Made by a program: the position numbers and the translations under genes. A DNA stretch of 64,000 nucleotides, from assembly GCF_016093275.1 (NCBI RefSeq), contig NZ_JAEDAK010000010.1:62001-126000 (forward strand), in the 5' to 3' direction. The notes beneath the pieces were generated by a model. It was not told the DNA's origin. It saw nothing but the letters and a program-made list of their open reading frames with translations, and made no database searches. The first letter of the stretch is position 1. Each line of letters opens with the position of its first letter. This document shows positions 37,012-44,372 of the stretch, one piece after another. Source of the stretch: Inhella proteolytica. Its GTDB lineage: Bacteria > Pseudomonadota > Gammaproteobacteria > Burkholderiales > Burkholderiaceae_C.

Positions 37012-37056
37012 CGCCACCCCCCAGGGGGGCCCTCGTGGCCTCGGGGCGGCCCTTCG
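37012..37056. repeat. intergenic GC-rich repeat, copy 1
   Basis: CGCCACCCCCCAGGGGGG followed by a short spacer and TCGGGGCGGCCCTTCG. The same start and end motifs occur at 58009-58055. It lies between ybaK and plsY and can form a hairpin from its C-run and G-run. Members of this kind are scattered through intergenic DNA of related genomes. Confidence 0.5.
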
Positions 37057-37065
37057 CCCACGGAC

Positions 37066-37680
37066 ATGAACGACACCCTGCTTTCTCTGCTGGCTACCGT
37101 TGCCGCCTACCTGATCGGTTCCCTGTCCTTCGCCGTCATCTTCAGCAAGCTGATGGGCCTGGCCGATCCGCGCTCCTATGGCTCGGGCAACCCCGGCGCC
37201 ACCAATGTGCTGCGCAGCGGCAACAAGGCCGCCGCCATCCTGACCCTGGTGTTCGACGCCCTGAAGGGCTACCTGCCGGTGCTGGCGGTGCTGATCTGGG
37301 GCGAGCGCTACGGCCTGGGCGAGGGCACCGCGGCCCTGGTCGGCCTCGGGGCCTTCCTCGGCCATCTGTGGCCGGCCTTCTTCAAGTTCAAGGGCGGCAA
37401 GGGCGTGGCCACGGCGGCCGGCGTGCTGTTCGCGCTCAACCCCCTGCTGGGCGTGGCCACGCTGGCCACCTGGGCCATCCTGGTGTTCTTCACCCGCCTG
37501 GTCTCGCTCGGTTCGATTGTGGCGGCGCTGTTCGCGCCGCTCTACCAGGCCCTGATCTGGGATATGGGGCCCATCGTCGGCGCGGCCGGCCTGATGGGCT
37601 TGTTGCTGGTGTGGCGCCATGAGGCGAACATCAAGCGTTTGTTTGCCGGCACCGAAAGCCGGCTGGGAGCCAAGAAGTGA
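37066..37680 (+). CDS. plsY: glycerol-3-phosphate acyltransferase PlsY
   Basis: Integral membrane acyltransferase that moves acyl groups from acyl-phosphate to glycerol-3-phosphate, the first step of phospholipid synthesis. Signature loops are visible: IGSLSFAVIFSKLMG, GSGNPGATNVLR, FFKFKGGKGVATAAG, and a late helix. Length 204 is standard. Its stop overlaps the RidA-family start by four bases. Confidence 0.96.
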   Translation: MNDTLLSLLATVAAYLIGSLSFAVIFSKLMGLADPRSYGSGNPGATNVLRSGNKAAAILTLVFDALKGYLPVLAVLIWGERYGLGEGTAALVGLGAFLGHLWPAFFKFKGGKGVATAAGVLFALNPLLGVATLATWAILVFFTRLVSLGSIVAALFAPLYQALIWDMGPIVGAAGLMGLLLVWRHEANIKRLFAGTESRLGAKK

Positions 37681-38045
37681 CAAATTCCGTGCAGCGCGTG
37701 GGCATGGCCAAGCGCTACAGCGAAGCCGCCATCCACCACGGCGTGGTCTATCTGGCCGGCCAGGTGGCCGACACCACGGCCGGCCAGGGCATCGAAGCCC
37801 AGACGACCGAGGTGCTGGCGATGGTGGACCGGGTGCTGGCCGAGTGCGGCTCCGACAAGCAGCACCTGCTGCGGGTCGAGATCTACCTGGCCGACCTGGC
37901 CGACTACGACGGCATGAACAAGGTCTGGGACACCTGGGTAGCGCCCGGCTTTGCGCCGCCGCGCGCCACCGTGCAGGCCCAGCTGGCCAAGCCGGCCTGG
38001 CGGGTGGAGATGGTCGTCACCGCCGCGCAGCGGAGCCCGGCGTGA
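37677..38045 (+). CDS. RidA/YjgF family protein
   Basis: A 122-residue protein of the Rid superfamily, with YLAGQVADTT near 24, LRVEIYLADLADYDGMN and APPRATVQAQLAKPAWRVEM at the C-terminus, including the conserved Arg of the active cleft. Rid proteins deaminate reactive enamine or imine intermediates. The resemblance is nearer to the Rid2/Rid7-like groups than to strict RidA, so I give no symbol. The start overlaps plsY by four bases and the stop overlaps the next gene. Confidence 0.88.
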   Translation: MTNSVQRVGMAKRYSEAAIHHGVVYLAGQVADTTAGQGIEAQTTEVLAMVDRVLAECGSDKQHLLRVEIYLADLADYDGMNKVWDTWVAPGFAPPRATVQAQLAKPAWRVEMVVTAAQRSPA

Positions 38046-38461
38046 GCGAGCCGGCCCCGGTTGCCGCCGCGCCGGGCTGGACGGTGCGCGCCTGGGCCGG
38101 TGTCGGTCTGGTGGTGGCCCTGGCTTTTGCGCTGGCCTGGGGCCTGCAACTGCGGCGTGACACGCGTGAGCGCGAGCTGATCGAGTCGGTGCGCGCGCTC
38201 TCGCGCGACGGCGGCCTGCAGATGCTGACGCGCGCCGATTGCCGCGACTGCAGCGCCACGCTGGAGTGGCTGCGCAAGGTCGAGATTCGCGTCGAGACCT
38301 GTGATCTGGGCCAGCAGCCGGCCTGCGGCGCGGCCCACCCGCCGCAGGAGCTCAAGCGCCTGCCGGTGTTCGTGGTGCATGGCCGCCAGCTGGTGCGTAG
38401 CACCGAGCTCAGCGACCTGCGCGAGGCCCTGGAGGCCGCGGCCTCAAAGCCCCAGCCTTGA
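38042..38461 (+). CDS. membrane-anchored glutaredoxin/thioredoxin-like protein
   Basis: Starts with GTG at 38042, inside the RidA-family stop (GTGA). One membrane helix (about residues 19-37) is followed by a thioredoxin-like domain with redox-type CRDC in TRADCRDCSATLEW, then LKRLPVFVVHGRQLV with the cis-Pro loop. It probably faces the periplasm. 139 residues. The 3' end overlaps the convergent YciO-like gene by 18 bases, which makes antisense interference possible. Confidence 0.78.
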   Translation: MSEPAPVAAAPGWTVRAWAGVGLVVALAFALAWGLQLRRDTRERELIESVRALSRDGGLQMLTRADCRDCSATLEWLRKVEIRVETCDLGQQPACGAAHPPQELKRLPVFVVHGRQLVRSTELSDLREALEAAASKPQP

Positions 38462-39067
38462 GGGCTCGCCCCGCCCCAGCCGCACCAGCTGGGGTTCGCC
38501 GTCTGTCAGGTCCACCACCGTGGTGGGCTCGCGCGGGCAGGCGCCCATGCTCACCACCGCTTCGAGCTGATGGCCGAAGCGCTCCAGGATTTCGTCCGGG
38601 TCATTGAGCGGCTCGTCTTCGCCGGGCGGGATGAAGGTGGTGGCCAGCAGCGGCTGGCCCAGCTCGGCCAGCAGGGCCTGGGTGACCACGCAATCCGGTA
38701 CCCGCAGCCCGATGGTGCGGCGGTTCGGGTGCGAAAGCCGCCGCGGCACTTCCTTGGTGGCCGGCAGGATGAAGGTGTAGGCCCCGGGCGTGCAGCTCTT
38801 CAGCAGCCGGTACTGGCGGTTGTCCACCATGGCGTAATTGGCCAGCTCGCTGAGGTCGCGGCAGAGCAGGGTCAGGTGGTGCTTCTCGTCCACGCCGCGC
38901 ACACGGCGCAGCTGCTCGGCGGCGTTCTTGTCGTCCAGGTGGCAGACCAGCGCGTAGCTCGAATCGGTGGGAATGGCGGCCAGGCCGCCCTTGTGCAGCA
39001 GCTGGGCCGCCTGCTTGAGCAGGCGGATCTGCGGGTTGTCGGGGTGAACGTCGAAGAGCAGGGCCAT
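38444..39067 (-). CDS. YciO/Sua5/YrdC family protein
   Basis: Double-stranded-RNA-binding, nucleotide-binding fold. MALLFDVHPDNPQIRLLKQA lines up with the E. coli YciO start, so I use the ATG at 39067 rather than 39076. GGLAAIPTDSSYALVCH, RRVRGVDEKHHLTLLCRDLS and NRRTIGLRVPDC are typical. YrdC/Sua5 relatives make threonylcarbamoyl-AMP for tRNA t6A. This protein is nearer YciO, whose own activity is weaker and whose role is unsettled. It follows a TlpA-like gene with a gap of about ten bases. Confidence 0.85.
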   Translation of the reverse strand: MALLFDVHPDNPQIRLLKQAAQLLHKGGLAAIPTDSSYALVCHLDDKNAAEQLRRVRGVDEKHHLTLLCRDLSELANYAMVDNRQYRLLKSCTPGAYTFILPATKEVPRRLSHPNRRTIGLRVPDCVVTQALLAELGQPLLATTFIPPGEDEPLNDPDEILERFGHQLEAVVSMGACPREPTTVVDLTDGEPQLVRLGRGEPSRLGL

Positions 39068-39078
39068 GCCCGGCATTT

Positions 39079-39555
39079 TCAGCGGGGCAGGGCCTGGACG
39101 ATGCGCGCCTCGAGTTCACCCGCCTCTTCGACCCGAAAGCCGCGGTGTGTCCACAACACCTGGCCATCCGGGGCGATCAGCACCGAGCTGGGCATGCCCT
39201 TGATGGCGAAGCGCTTGGCGGCCTCGCCCTGCGCGTCGAAGGCCAGCGCGAAGGCGGCCGGCGTGCGCGCCAGAAAGGCGTCAGCGTCGGCGCGCTGCTT
39301 GTCGAGGTTGATGGCCAGCACCTGCAGGCCGCGCGCGCCGTACTTCTTCTGCAGTTCGCCCATCCACGGGAAGCTCTGCCGGCAGGGCCCGCACCAGGAG
39401 GCCCAAAAGTCCAGGTAGACGAGCTGCCCGCGCAGCTCGCTCAGCTGTTTGGCGGCCAGCGTGGCCTGGGGCAGGGCGATGTCGGGGGCGGGCTGGCTGG
39501 GTTCGGTGGCCTGCGCGGCGCCCGCCAGCAGCCAGGCCAGCAGCGCGGCCCTCAT
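39079..39555 (-). CDS. TlpA-like periplasmic thioredoxin
   Basis: A 158-residue secreted thioredoxin-fold protein. A signal peptide (LLAWLLAGAAQA) is followed by YLDFWASWCGPCRQSFPW with the CxxC at about 53-56 and GMPSSVLIAPDG with cis-Pro. TlpA/ResA relatives reduce disulfides during maturation of exported redox proteins. It overlaps the RTX-like gene by four bases and belongs to the leftward redox cluster with ApbE, DUF3570 and DUF4266. Confidence 0.9.
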   Translation of the reverse strand: MRAALLAWLLAGAAQATEPSQPAPDIALPQATLAAKQLSELRGQLVYLDFWASWCGPCRQSFPWMGELQKKYGARGLQVLAINLDKQRADADAFLARTPAAFALAFDAQGEAAKRFAIKGMPSSVLIAPDGQVLWTHRGFRVEEAGELEARIVQALPR

Positions 39556-40439
39556 ACGAAGCCCAGGCCATTGAGCTGCAGGCCGGTCAGGTCGATCTGC
39601 ACCAGATTGAGCTCGTGGTCGGCCGCCAGGATGCCCAGGTCATAGGGCTTCATGCCGCCGTCCAGCAGGGCCACGAAGCTGGCGCGGGTGGCGTCGTCGG
39701 GGGCCTGGCCCACCACATTGGCGTAGAGCAGGTCCACCACCGCGCCATGGCTGGCATTCGGGCCCAGGCGGGCATCCAGGGCCAGCTGCATCAGGGTGGC
39801 ATAGGTGTACTGGCCGCTGTCCATCAGGCTCAGGCCGATGCCGGCGTAGCTGCGGTAGTCCTGCAGGCTCAGGCTCGGGCTGTCGAACACGGCGCCGAGG
39901 ATCTTGGCCACGGTGCCGGCATTGCCGGCGAGGTCGAGCGCGAGCTTGTAGTCGCTGAAGGCCAGGCGCTCCACGTTCTTCAGCGTCAGCGTGGCATTGC
40001 CGGCGGTGGCGGTCACGGTCCAGTCCGTCGCGCCCTTGGCCAGCAGGTAGTTGATGCGCGAGAGGCTGAAGTCCACCTGGTCGATGCCGCCCGCGCCGTC
40101 GATGTTCTGCGCGCCGGTGCCGGCGGTGAAGCGGTCGTTGCCGGCGCTGCCCACCTGATTGGCCTCGGGGAAAAGGTCGGCCACCTTGACGGTGTCGGTG
40201 CCGTTGTTGAACACCAGCACCTCGACGTTGTAGAGAACCGCCTGCATGCCGCCGCCGCTGGCACCGGAGACGGTGTCCACATGGATGGCGCCGTCGGTGC
40301 CGCGCGTGATCTCGAAGTAAGAGCGCGGCTGGATGCCGAAGGCGACGGTGTCGGTGCCGCCCAGGCCGTCAATCGTGTACTTGCCGGTCTCGACGATGTT
40401 CCATTTGTCGTCGCGCGTGGTGCCGCGGAAGGTGGCCAT
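39552..40439 (-). CDS. RTX/DUF4214-like repeat protein, 295 aa
   Basis: No signal peptide. Beta-rich repeats with glycine-aspartate turns (GLGGTDTVAFG, NGTDTVKVADLF, GSAGNDRFTAGTGAQNIDGA) resemble calcium-binding RTX or haemolysin-type repeats. The C-terminal part (about 195-285) with YTYATLMQLALDARLG and DLLYANVVGQAPDDATRASFVALLDGG resembles DUF4214, a domain of type-I-secreted proteins. A C-terminal type I secretion signal is plausible. It is translationally coupled to the TlpA-like gene downstream and lies ten bases after apbE, an unusual place for such a protein. Confidence 0.75.
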   Translation of the reverse strand: MATFRGTTRDDKWNIVETGKYTIDGLGGTDTVAFGIQPRSYFEITRGTDGAIHVDTVSGASGGGMQAVLYNVEVLVFNNGTDTVKVADLFPEANQVGSAGNDRFTAGTGAQNIDGAGGIDQVDFSLSRINYLLAKGATDWTVTATAGNATLTLKNVERLAFSDYKLALDLAGNAGTVAKILGAVFDSPSLSLQDYRSYAGIGLSLMDSGQYTYATLMQLALDARLGPNASHGAVVDLLYANVVGQAPDDATRASFVALLDGGMKPYDLGILAADHELNLVQIDLTGLQLNGLGFV

Positions 40440-40448
40440 GGCGGTCTC

Positions 40449-41342
40449 CTAGGGTAGGGCGTCGCGCAGCAGCGCGCCGTCGGGGTCGATGGCCAGGAAG
40501 GGCAGGCCGCTGCGCTTGAGCAGCTCCAGGCCCTCACGCTCCTTCAGCATGGCCAGGCTGCTGAGTGCGCCGGCCGCCACGGTGAGCGGCGCCACCACGC
40601 TGACGGAGCGCCAGAAGCGCACCGGCCAGCCGGTGCGCGGGTTCAGCACATGGCAGTAGCGCTGGCCGTCCAGCTCGAAGTAGCGCTCGTAGTCGCCGCT
40701 GGTGGCCAGGCCGCCCTGGTGCAGCGGCAGGCTGGCAATCAGCTTGCCCGGCTGGCGCGGGTGCTGGATGCCGATCTGCCAGGGCTTGCCATCGGGCTTG
40801 GGGCCGAGCACACGGATGTCGCCGGCCAGGTTCACATGGCCGTGGCGCACGCCGGCGGCCTTCAGCGCGGCGGCGGCGCGGTCGGCCGCGTATTCCTTGC
40901 CGAAGCCGCCGAAGTCCAGCTCCATGCCGGCCTCGGGCAGGCGCAGGCTCTTGCCTTCGCGCTCCACGCGCGGCCAGCCGATCAGCGCGAGCAGCGGCGC
41001 CAGCTCGTCTGGCTTTGGCAGGCGCGGCTGCTTGAAGTTCCAGGCGCGGCGCAGCACGCCCGAGGTGGGGTCGAACAGGCCGTCGCTGTCCTGGTGCAGG
41101 GTGTCGGCAAAGCGCAGCAGGGCCAGGGTTTCGTCGTCCAGTTCCACCGGCTCAGCGCCGGCCTGGGCATTGATGCGGCCGATCAGGCTGTCGGCGCGGT
41201 AGCGCGAGTACTTGTGCTCGATGCGCAACACCTCGTCGACGCCGATCTGCGCCAGGCGCTGCGCCTCGGCCTCATCGCCCGCGGCCAGCACGATCTCGGC
41301 GCTGCCGCCCAGGGCCTGGAAGGGGTGGCGGAACACCTGCAT
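40449..41342 (-). CDS. apbE: FAD:protein FMN transferase
   Basis: Attaches FMN covalently to Thr or Ser of exported redox proteins. ApbE motifs are visible: ALGGSAEIVLAAG, EHKYSRYRADSLIGRINAQA, LDFGGFGKEYAADRAA (Mg/FAD binding), NLAGDIRVLG and HVLNPRTGWP. At 297 residues it is a little short, and no obvious signal peptide or lipobox is visible at the chosen start. The ATG overlaps the DUF3570 stop by one base (TGATG). It belongs to the redox cluster; a flavinylated partner would be expected nearby but I see no clear target motif. Confidence 0.9.
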   Translation of the reverse strand: MQVFRHPFQALGGSAEIVLAAGDEAEAQRLAQIGVDEVLRIEHKYSRYRADSLIGRINAQAGAEPVELDDETLALLRFADTLHQDSDGLFDPTSGVLRRAWNFKQPRLPKPDELAPLLALIGWPRVEREGKSLRLPEAGMELDFGGFGKEYAADRAAAALKAAGVRHGHVNLAGDIRVLGPKPDGKPWQIGIQHPRQPGKLIASLPLHQGGLATSGDYERYFELDGQRYCHVLNPRTGWPVRFWRSVSVVAPLTVAAGALSSLAMLKEREGLELLKRSGLPFLAIDPDGALLRDALP

Positions 41343-42445
41343 CAGAGGCTCCGGCTCAGGCCCAGCTGCCAGCTGCGCGCGGCAAAGGGCGCCAGGCCCG
41401 TGCTGCCGCTGCCGAGGTACCAGTCGCCACGCTGGGCGTAATGCTCCAGCTTGATGTCGGCCGTCCAATCGGGTGTCGGCTGCCAGGCGAGCTTCAGGCC
41501 CAGGGTGCGGGCGCCGAAGGAGGACAGGCGCTGGTCGAGCGAGAACTGCAGCCAGTCCTCGGGCGGCTGGGTGGCGAAGGGCGCGGCCTCGGGGTCGACC
41601 TCGACGTAGAAGCGGGCCTTGCGCTGGTTGTGAAGGCGCAGCGAAGGCGTCAGGCTCAAGCCCCAGGGCAGGGGCTGCACGAATTCCAGGCCGGCCGTCT
41701 GGGCGCGCACGCCGTAGCTGTCCTGGTAGTGGCGCAGGCTCCAGCGCAGGGTCTGGCCGCCGTCTTCCAGGTGCTGGTGGAGGCGCAGCAGCAGGCGCGT
41801 GGCGTGGCGGGAACGCGGGCGTTCGTCGGAGACCTTGTAGGGGTCGTTCAGGTAGCCGCGGGCGCGGTTGTGGCCCAGGGTCAGCTGCAGCAGCTGGCGC
41901 GGGTTCAGCACCTGCGTGACGCCGAGCGTCCAGTCCAGCACCTGCTTCTTCTCATCCACCACCAGGCCGGTGACGGGGTTGATGCGGTCGCGGCTCGCAC
42001 CCAGTCCGGCCGTCCAGGTCCGGTTGCGGTCTTCGGTGGACCAGCTGCCGCTGAGCGCCAGGCCGCGCGAGCGGTAGTCGGCTTCGTTCGACCAGGCGGT
42101 GGTCAGGCCGAGGCTGGCGTCGTCGAAGTAATGCGTCAGCGTCAGGTCGGCGGCATTGCGCTCGTCCTTGAGCTGGCTGATGGCGCGGGTGTGGAAGGCC
42201 GGCGAGGCGCCTGAGATCGCGTCGTGGATGGCGGTGGCGCCCAGGGCCCAGCGGCTGGAGAGCGGCAGCATCAGCTGCACGGACGGCGCGCGGATGCGCA
42301 CGCGTTCGCGGCCCGGCTGGTAGTCCAGATAGTCCAGCACCTTGAGGGCGACCTGGCCCTGGTCGGGCGCGCCATCGGCCAGGGTCGGCTCGGCCAGGCC
42401 GGGCAGGCACAGGGCCGCGGCGAGCAGGCGACTAGTTGCAGCCAC
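41342..42445 (-). CDS. DUF3570 outer-membrane beta-barrel-like protein
   Basis: After a leader with LLAAALCLPGLAEP, alternating hydrophobic and aromatic strands follow throughout (YFDDASLGLTTAWSNE, RQLLQLTLGHNRARGY, LSLTPSLRLHNQ) with a C-terminal aromatic-rich end. This is the pattern of DUF3570. A longer frame reaches 42511, but it would overlap DUF4266 by 80 bases; a GTG at 42445 gives a proper signal peptide and a short overlap, so I use it with modest certainty. DUF3570, DUF4266 and ApbE co-occur in proposed flavin-based extracytosolic electron-transfer clusters. Confidence 0.85.
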   Translation of the reverse strand: MAATSRLLAAALCLPGLAEPTLADGAPDQGQVALKVLDYLDYQPGRERVRIRAPSVQLMLPLSSRWALGATAIHDAISGASPAFHTRAISQLKDERNAADLTLTHYFDDASLGLTTAWSNEADYRSRGLALSGSWSTEDRNRTWTAGLGASRDRINPVTGLVVDEKKQVLDWTLGVTQVLNPRQLLQLTLGHNRARGYLNDPYKVSDERPRSRHATRLLLRLHQHLEDGGQTLRWSLRHYQDSYGVRAQTAGLEFVQPLPWGLSLTPSLRLHNQRKARFYVEVDPEAAPFATQPPEDWLQFSLDQRLSSFGARTLGLKLAWQPTPDWTADIKLEHYAQRGDWYLGSGSTGLAPFAARSWQLGLSRSL

Positions 42446-42650
42446 AGCCACTCGCGCCCACGCCGGCGGTGCCGGCAGCGGCTTCCTTGCTGGCGTAAAT
42501 GTGTTCAGCAAAGCCCGCCTCCAGGCGGTCGGCCTCGAAGCCCATGGCCTTCTTGGCCAGCAGGCCCTTCTCCCAGGGCTGTACCGGGGTGATGGAGCAG
42601 GCCGAGAGCCAGCTCAGGCCAAGCACAAGAAGCCAGGTGGGGCGACGCAT
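42432..42650 (-). CDS. DUF4266 lipoprotein, 72 aa
   Basis: First gene of the leftward redox cluster. Signal with lipobox LSWLSACSI (Cys18). The mature part has VQPWEKGLLAKKAM, the DUF4266 core, and a C-terminal GASGCGCN with two Cys. This family usually precedes DUF3570 genes. Its end overlaps the DUF3570 start. The terminal Cys pair could bind metal or form a disulfide, but that is speculation. The track of this strand is crowded, and the start is chosen because it gives a complete lipoprotein signal. Confidence 0.88.
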   Translation of the reverse strand: MRRPTWLLVLGLSWLSACSITPVQPWEKGLLAKKAMGFEADRLEAGFAEHIYASKEAAAGTAGVGASGCGCN

Positions 42651-42740
42651 GGGGCACTCCGCGCAATGGGGTGTGCGGATCTTCGCGCAGGCGCTTGGCC
42701 CCTTTGTAAAGCCTGTGTTGCAGCTTGCTACGCTGCTGCC

Positions 42741-43436
42741 ATGTCCGAACACCTGCCCCGCCGTCAGGCCCTGCTGCTGGGGGCCGCCGGCCTGCTGTCG
42801 GCCTGTGCCAGCCCGCCGCCGCCCAGCGCCCATCCCGAGGGCTGGCACGAGTTCGCGCTGCCGGGCAAGCGCCGCAACCGCTACCGCAGCGTCGTCAAGG
42901 AAGGGCGCACGGCCTTCGAGGCCGTCTCCGATCACTCGGCCAGCCTGTGGCGGCGGCGTCTGAGCATCCCGGCGGCGCGTGTCGGCCCGGTCAGTTTTTC
43001 CTGGTGGGTAGAGGGCCTGCTGGCCGAATCGGATGTCAGCGACAGCGCGCGCGAGGACGCGGTGGCGCGCGTCATCTTCGGCTTTGACGGCGACCACCGC
43101 CGCCTGAGCGCCGCCACGCGCGCGCAGTTCGAGCTGGCCGAGCTGCTGACGGGCGAGACCCCGCCCTATGCCACGCTGATGTATGTCTGGGAGCGCCGCG
43201 CGCCCCTGGAGGCGGTGATCACCAACCCGCGCTCGGACCGCATCCGCAAGATCGTGCTCGACACCGGCGCCAGCCAGCTGGGCCGCTGGCGCGACCACCG
43301 CCGCCACCTGGCGCAGGACTTCGAGCGCGCTTTCGGCGAAGCGCCGGGCGATCTGGTCTCGGTGGCCTTCATGACCGACAGCGACAACACGCGCGGACGG
43401 GCGCGCAGCTGGTACGGGCCGCTCAGTTTCAGCTGA
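42741..43436 (+). CDS. DUF3047 protein, 231 aa
   Basis: Signal region RRQALLLGAAGLLSACAS with a lipobox Cys at about 20. The body has LPGKRRNRYRSVVKEG, RVGPVSFSWWVEGLL, ARVIFGFDGDHRRL, YATLMYVWERRAP and LVSVAFMTDSDNTRG, which matches the DUF3047 pattern of envelope proteins of unknown role. It is divergent from DUF4266, with about 90 bases between them, and converges on the PHP phosphatase. It may share a promoter region with the redox cluster. Confidence 0.85.
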   Translation: MSEHLPRRQALLLGAAGLLSACASPPPPSAHPEGWHEFALPGKRRNRYRSVVKEGRTAFEAVSDHSASLWRRRLSIPAARVGPVSFSWWVEGLLAESDVSDSAREDAVARVIFGFDGDHRRLSAATRAQFELAELLTGETPPYATLMYVWERRAPLEAVITNPRSDRIRKIVLDTGASQLGRWRDHRRHLAQDFERAFGEAPGDLVSVAFMTDSDNTRGRARSWYGPLSFS

Positions 43437-43440
43437 TCTT

Positions 43441-44304
43441 TCAGCTGACCCGGGCATCCAGCAGCGCCCACACCGGCTCCAGCTTGGCCGGCAGCGGCGG
43501 CAGGCTGCCCAGTTCGGTGCGGCTTTCGGCCGGCGAGTGGAAATCGCTGCCGCGCGAGGCGAGCAGCTCGAACTCCAGCGCCATCTCGGCATAGCGCGCC
43601 GCCTCGGCGTCGCTGTGGCTGCCGGTCACCACCTCCACGCCCTGGCCGCCATGGGTCTTGAACTCGCTGAAGAGCGCGAACTCGGCCGTCGGGCTGAAGG
43701 CGTACCGCGCCGGGTGGGCGATCACCGCCACGCCGCCGGCCTCGCGGATCCAGCGCACCGCATCCCCCAGCGCGGCCCAGCGGTGCTCCACATAGCCGGG
43801 CTTGCCTTCCTTGAGGAAGCGGCGGAAGACCTCGGGGATGTCGTTGCAGACCCCGCTCTCCACCAGGAAGCGTGCGAAGTGCGTGCGCGAGATCAGATCG
43901 GGGTTGCCCACATGCTTGAGCGCGCCCTCGTAAGCACCGGGAATGCCCACGGCGGCCAAGCCGGCGGCCATCTCGCGCGCGCGCTGCTCGCGCCCGCCGC
44001 GCGTGGCGCGCAAGCCCTCCACCAGCTGTGCATCCGTCTCGTCCACCCCCAGGCCGACGATGTGCACCACCTGGCCGGCGAAGCTGACCGAAATTTCCAC
44101 CCCAGCCAGGAAGGGCATGCCCAGGGCCTGGGCGGCGGCGCGGGCGCGGGCGATACCGCTGACCTCATCGTGGTCCGTCAGCGCCCACAGCTCCACGCCC
44201 TGGGCGGCGGCACGCGCCGCCACGGCTTCCGGCGCCAGCGTGCCGTCCGACACGGTGGAATGGCAGTGCAGATCGGCGTTGCTGAGGACATGAAAGCGGG
44301 GCAT
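43441..44304 (-). CDS. PHP-domain nucleoside 3',5'-bisphosphate phosphatase
   Basis: A 287-residue metal-dependent phosphoesterase. SNADLHCHSTVSDG and LTDHDEVSG supply the first metal ligands, GVEISVSF the next, and VIAHPARY and SRGSDFHSP the last. This order matches the YciV/RnmA group, which hydrolyses pAp and trims 5' ends of short RNAs. I choose the ATG at 44304 because the longer frame has no support. It is convergent with DUF3047 and divergent from the wax ester synthase gene. Confidence 0.9.
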   Translation of the reverse strand: MPRFHVLSNADLHCHSTVSDGTLAPEAVAARAAAQGVELWALTDHDEVSGIARARAAAQALGMPFLAGVEISVSFAGQVVHIVGLGVDETDAQLVEGLRATRGGREQRAREMAAGLAAVGIPGAYEGALKHVGNPDLISRTHFARFLVESGVCNDIPEVFRRFLKEGKPGYVEHRWAALGDAVRWIREAGGVAVIAHPARYAFSPTAEFALFSEFKTHGGQGVEVVTGSHSDAEAARYAEMALEFELLASRGSDFHSPAESRTELGSLPPLPAKLEPVWALLDARVS

Positions 44305-44372
44305 GGGCCGATTATCGAAGCCGGGGCGCCGCCTTATGCTGGGCCATCCAAAGGCCCCACCTCCGCGCACCC

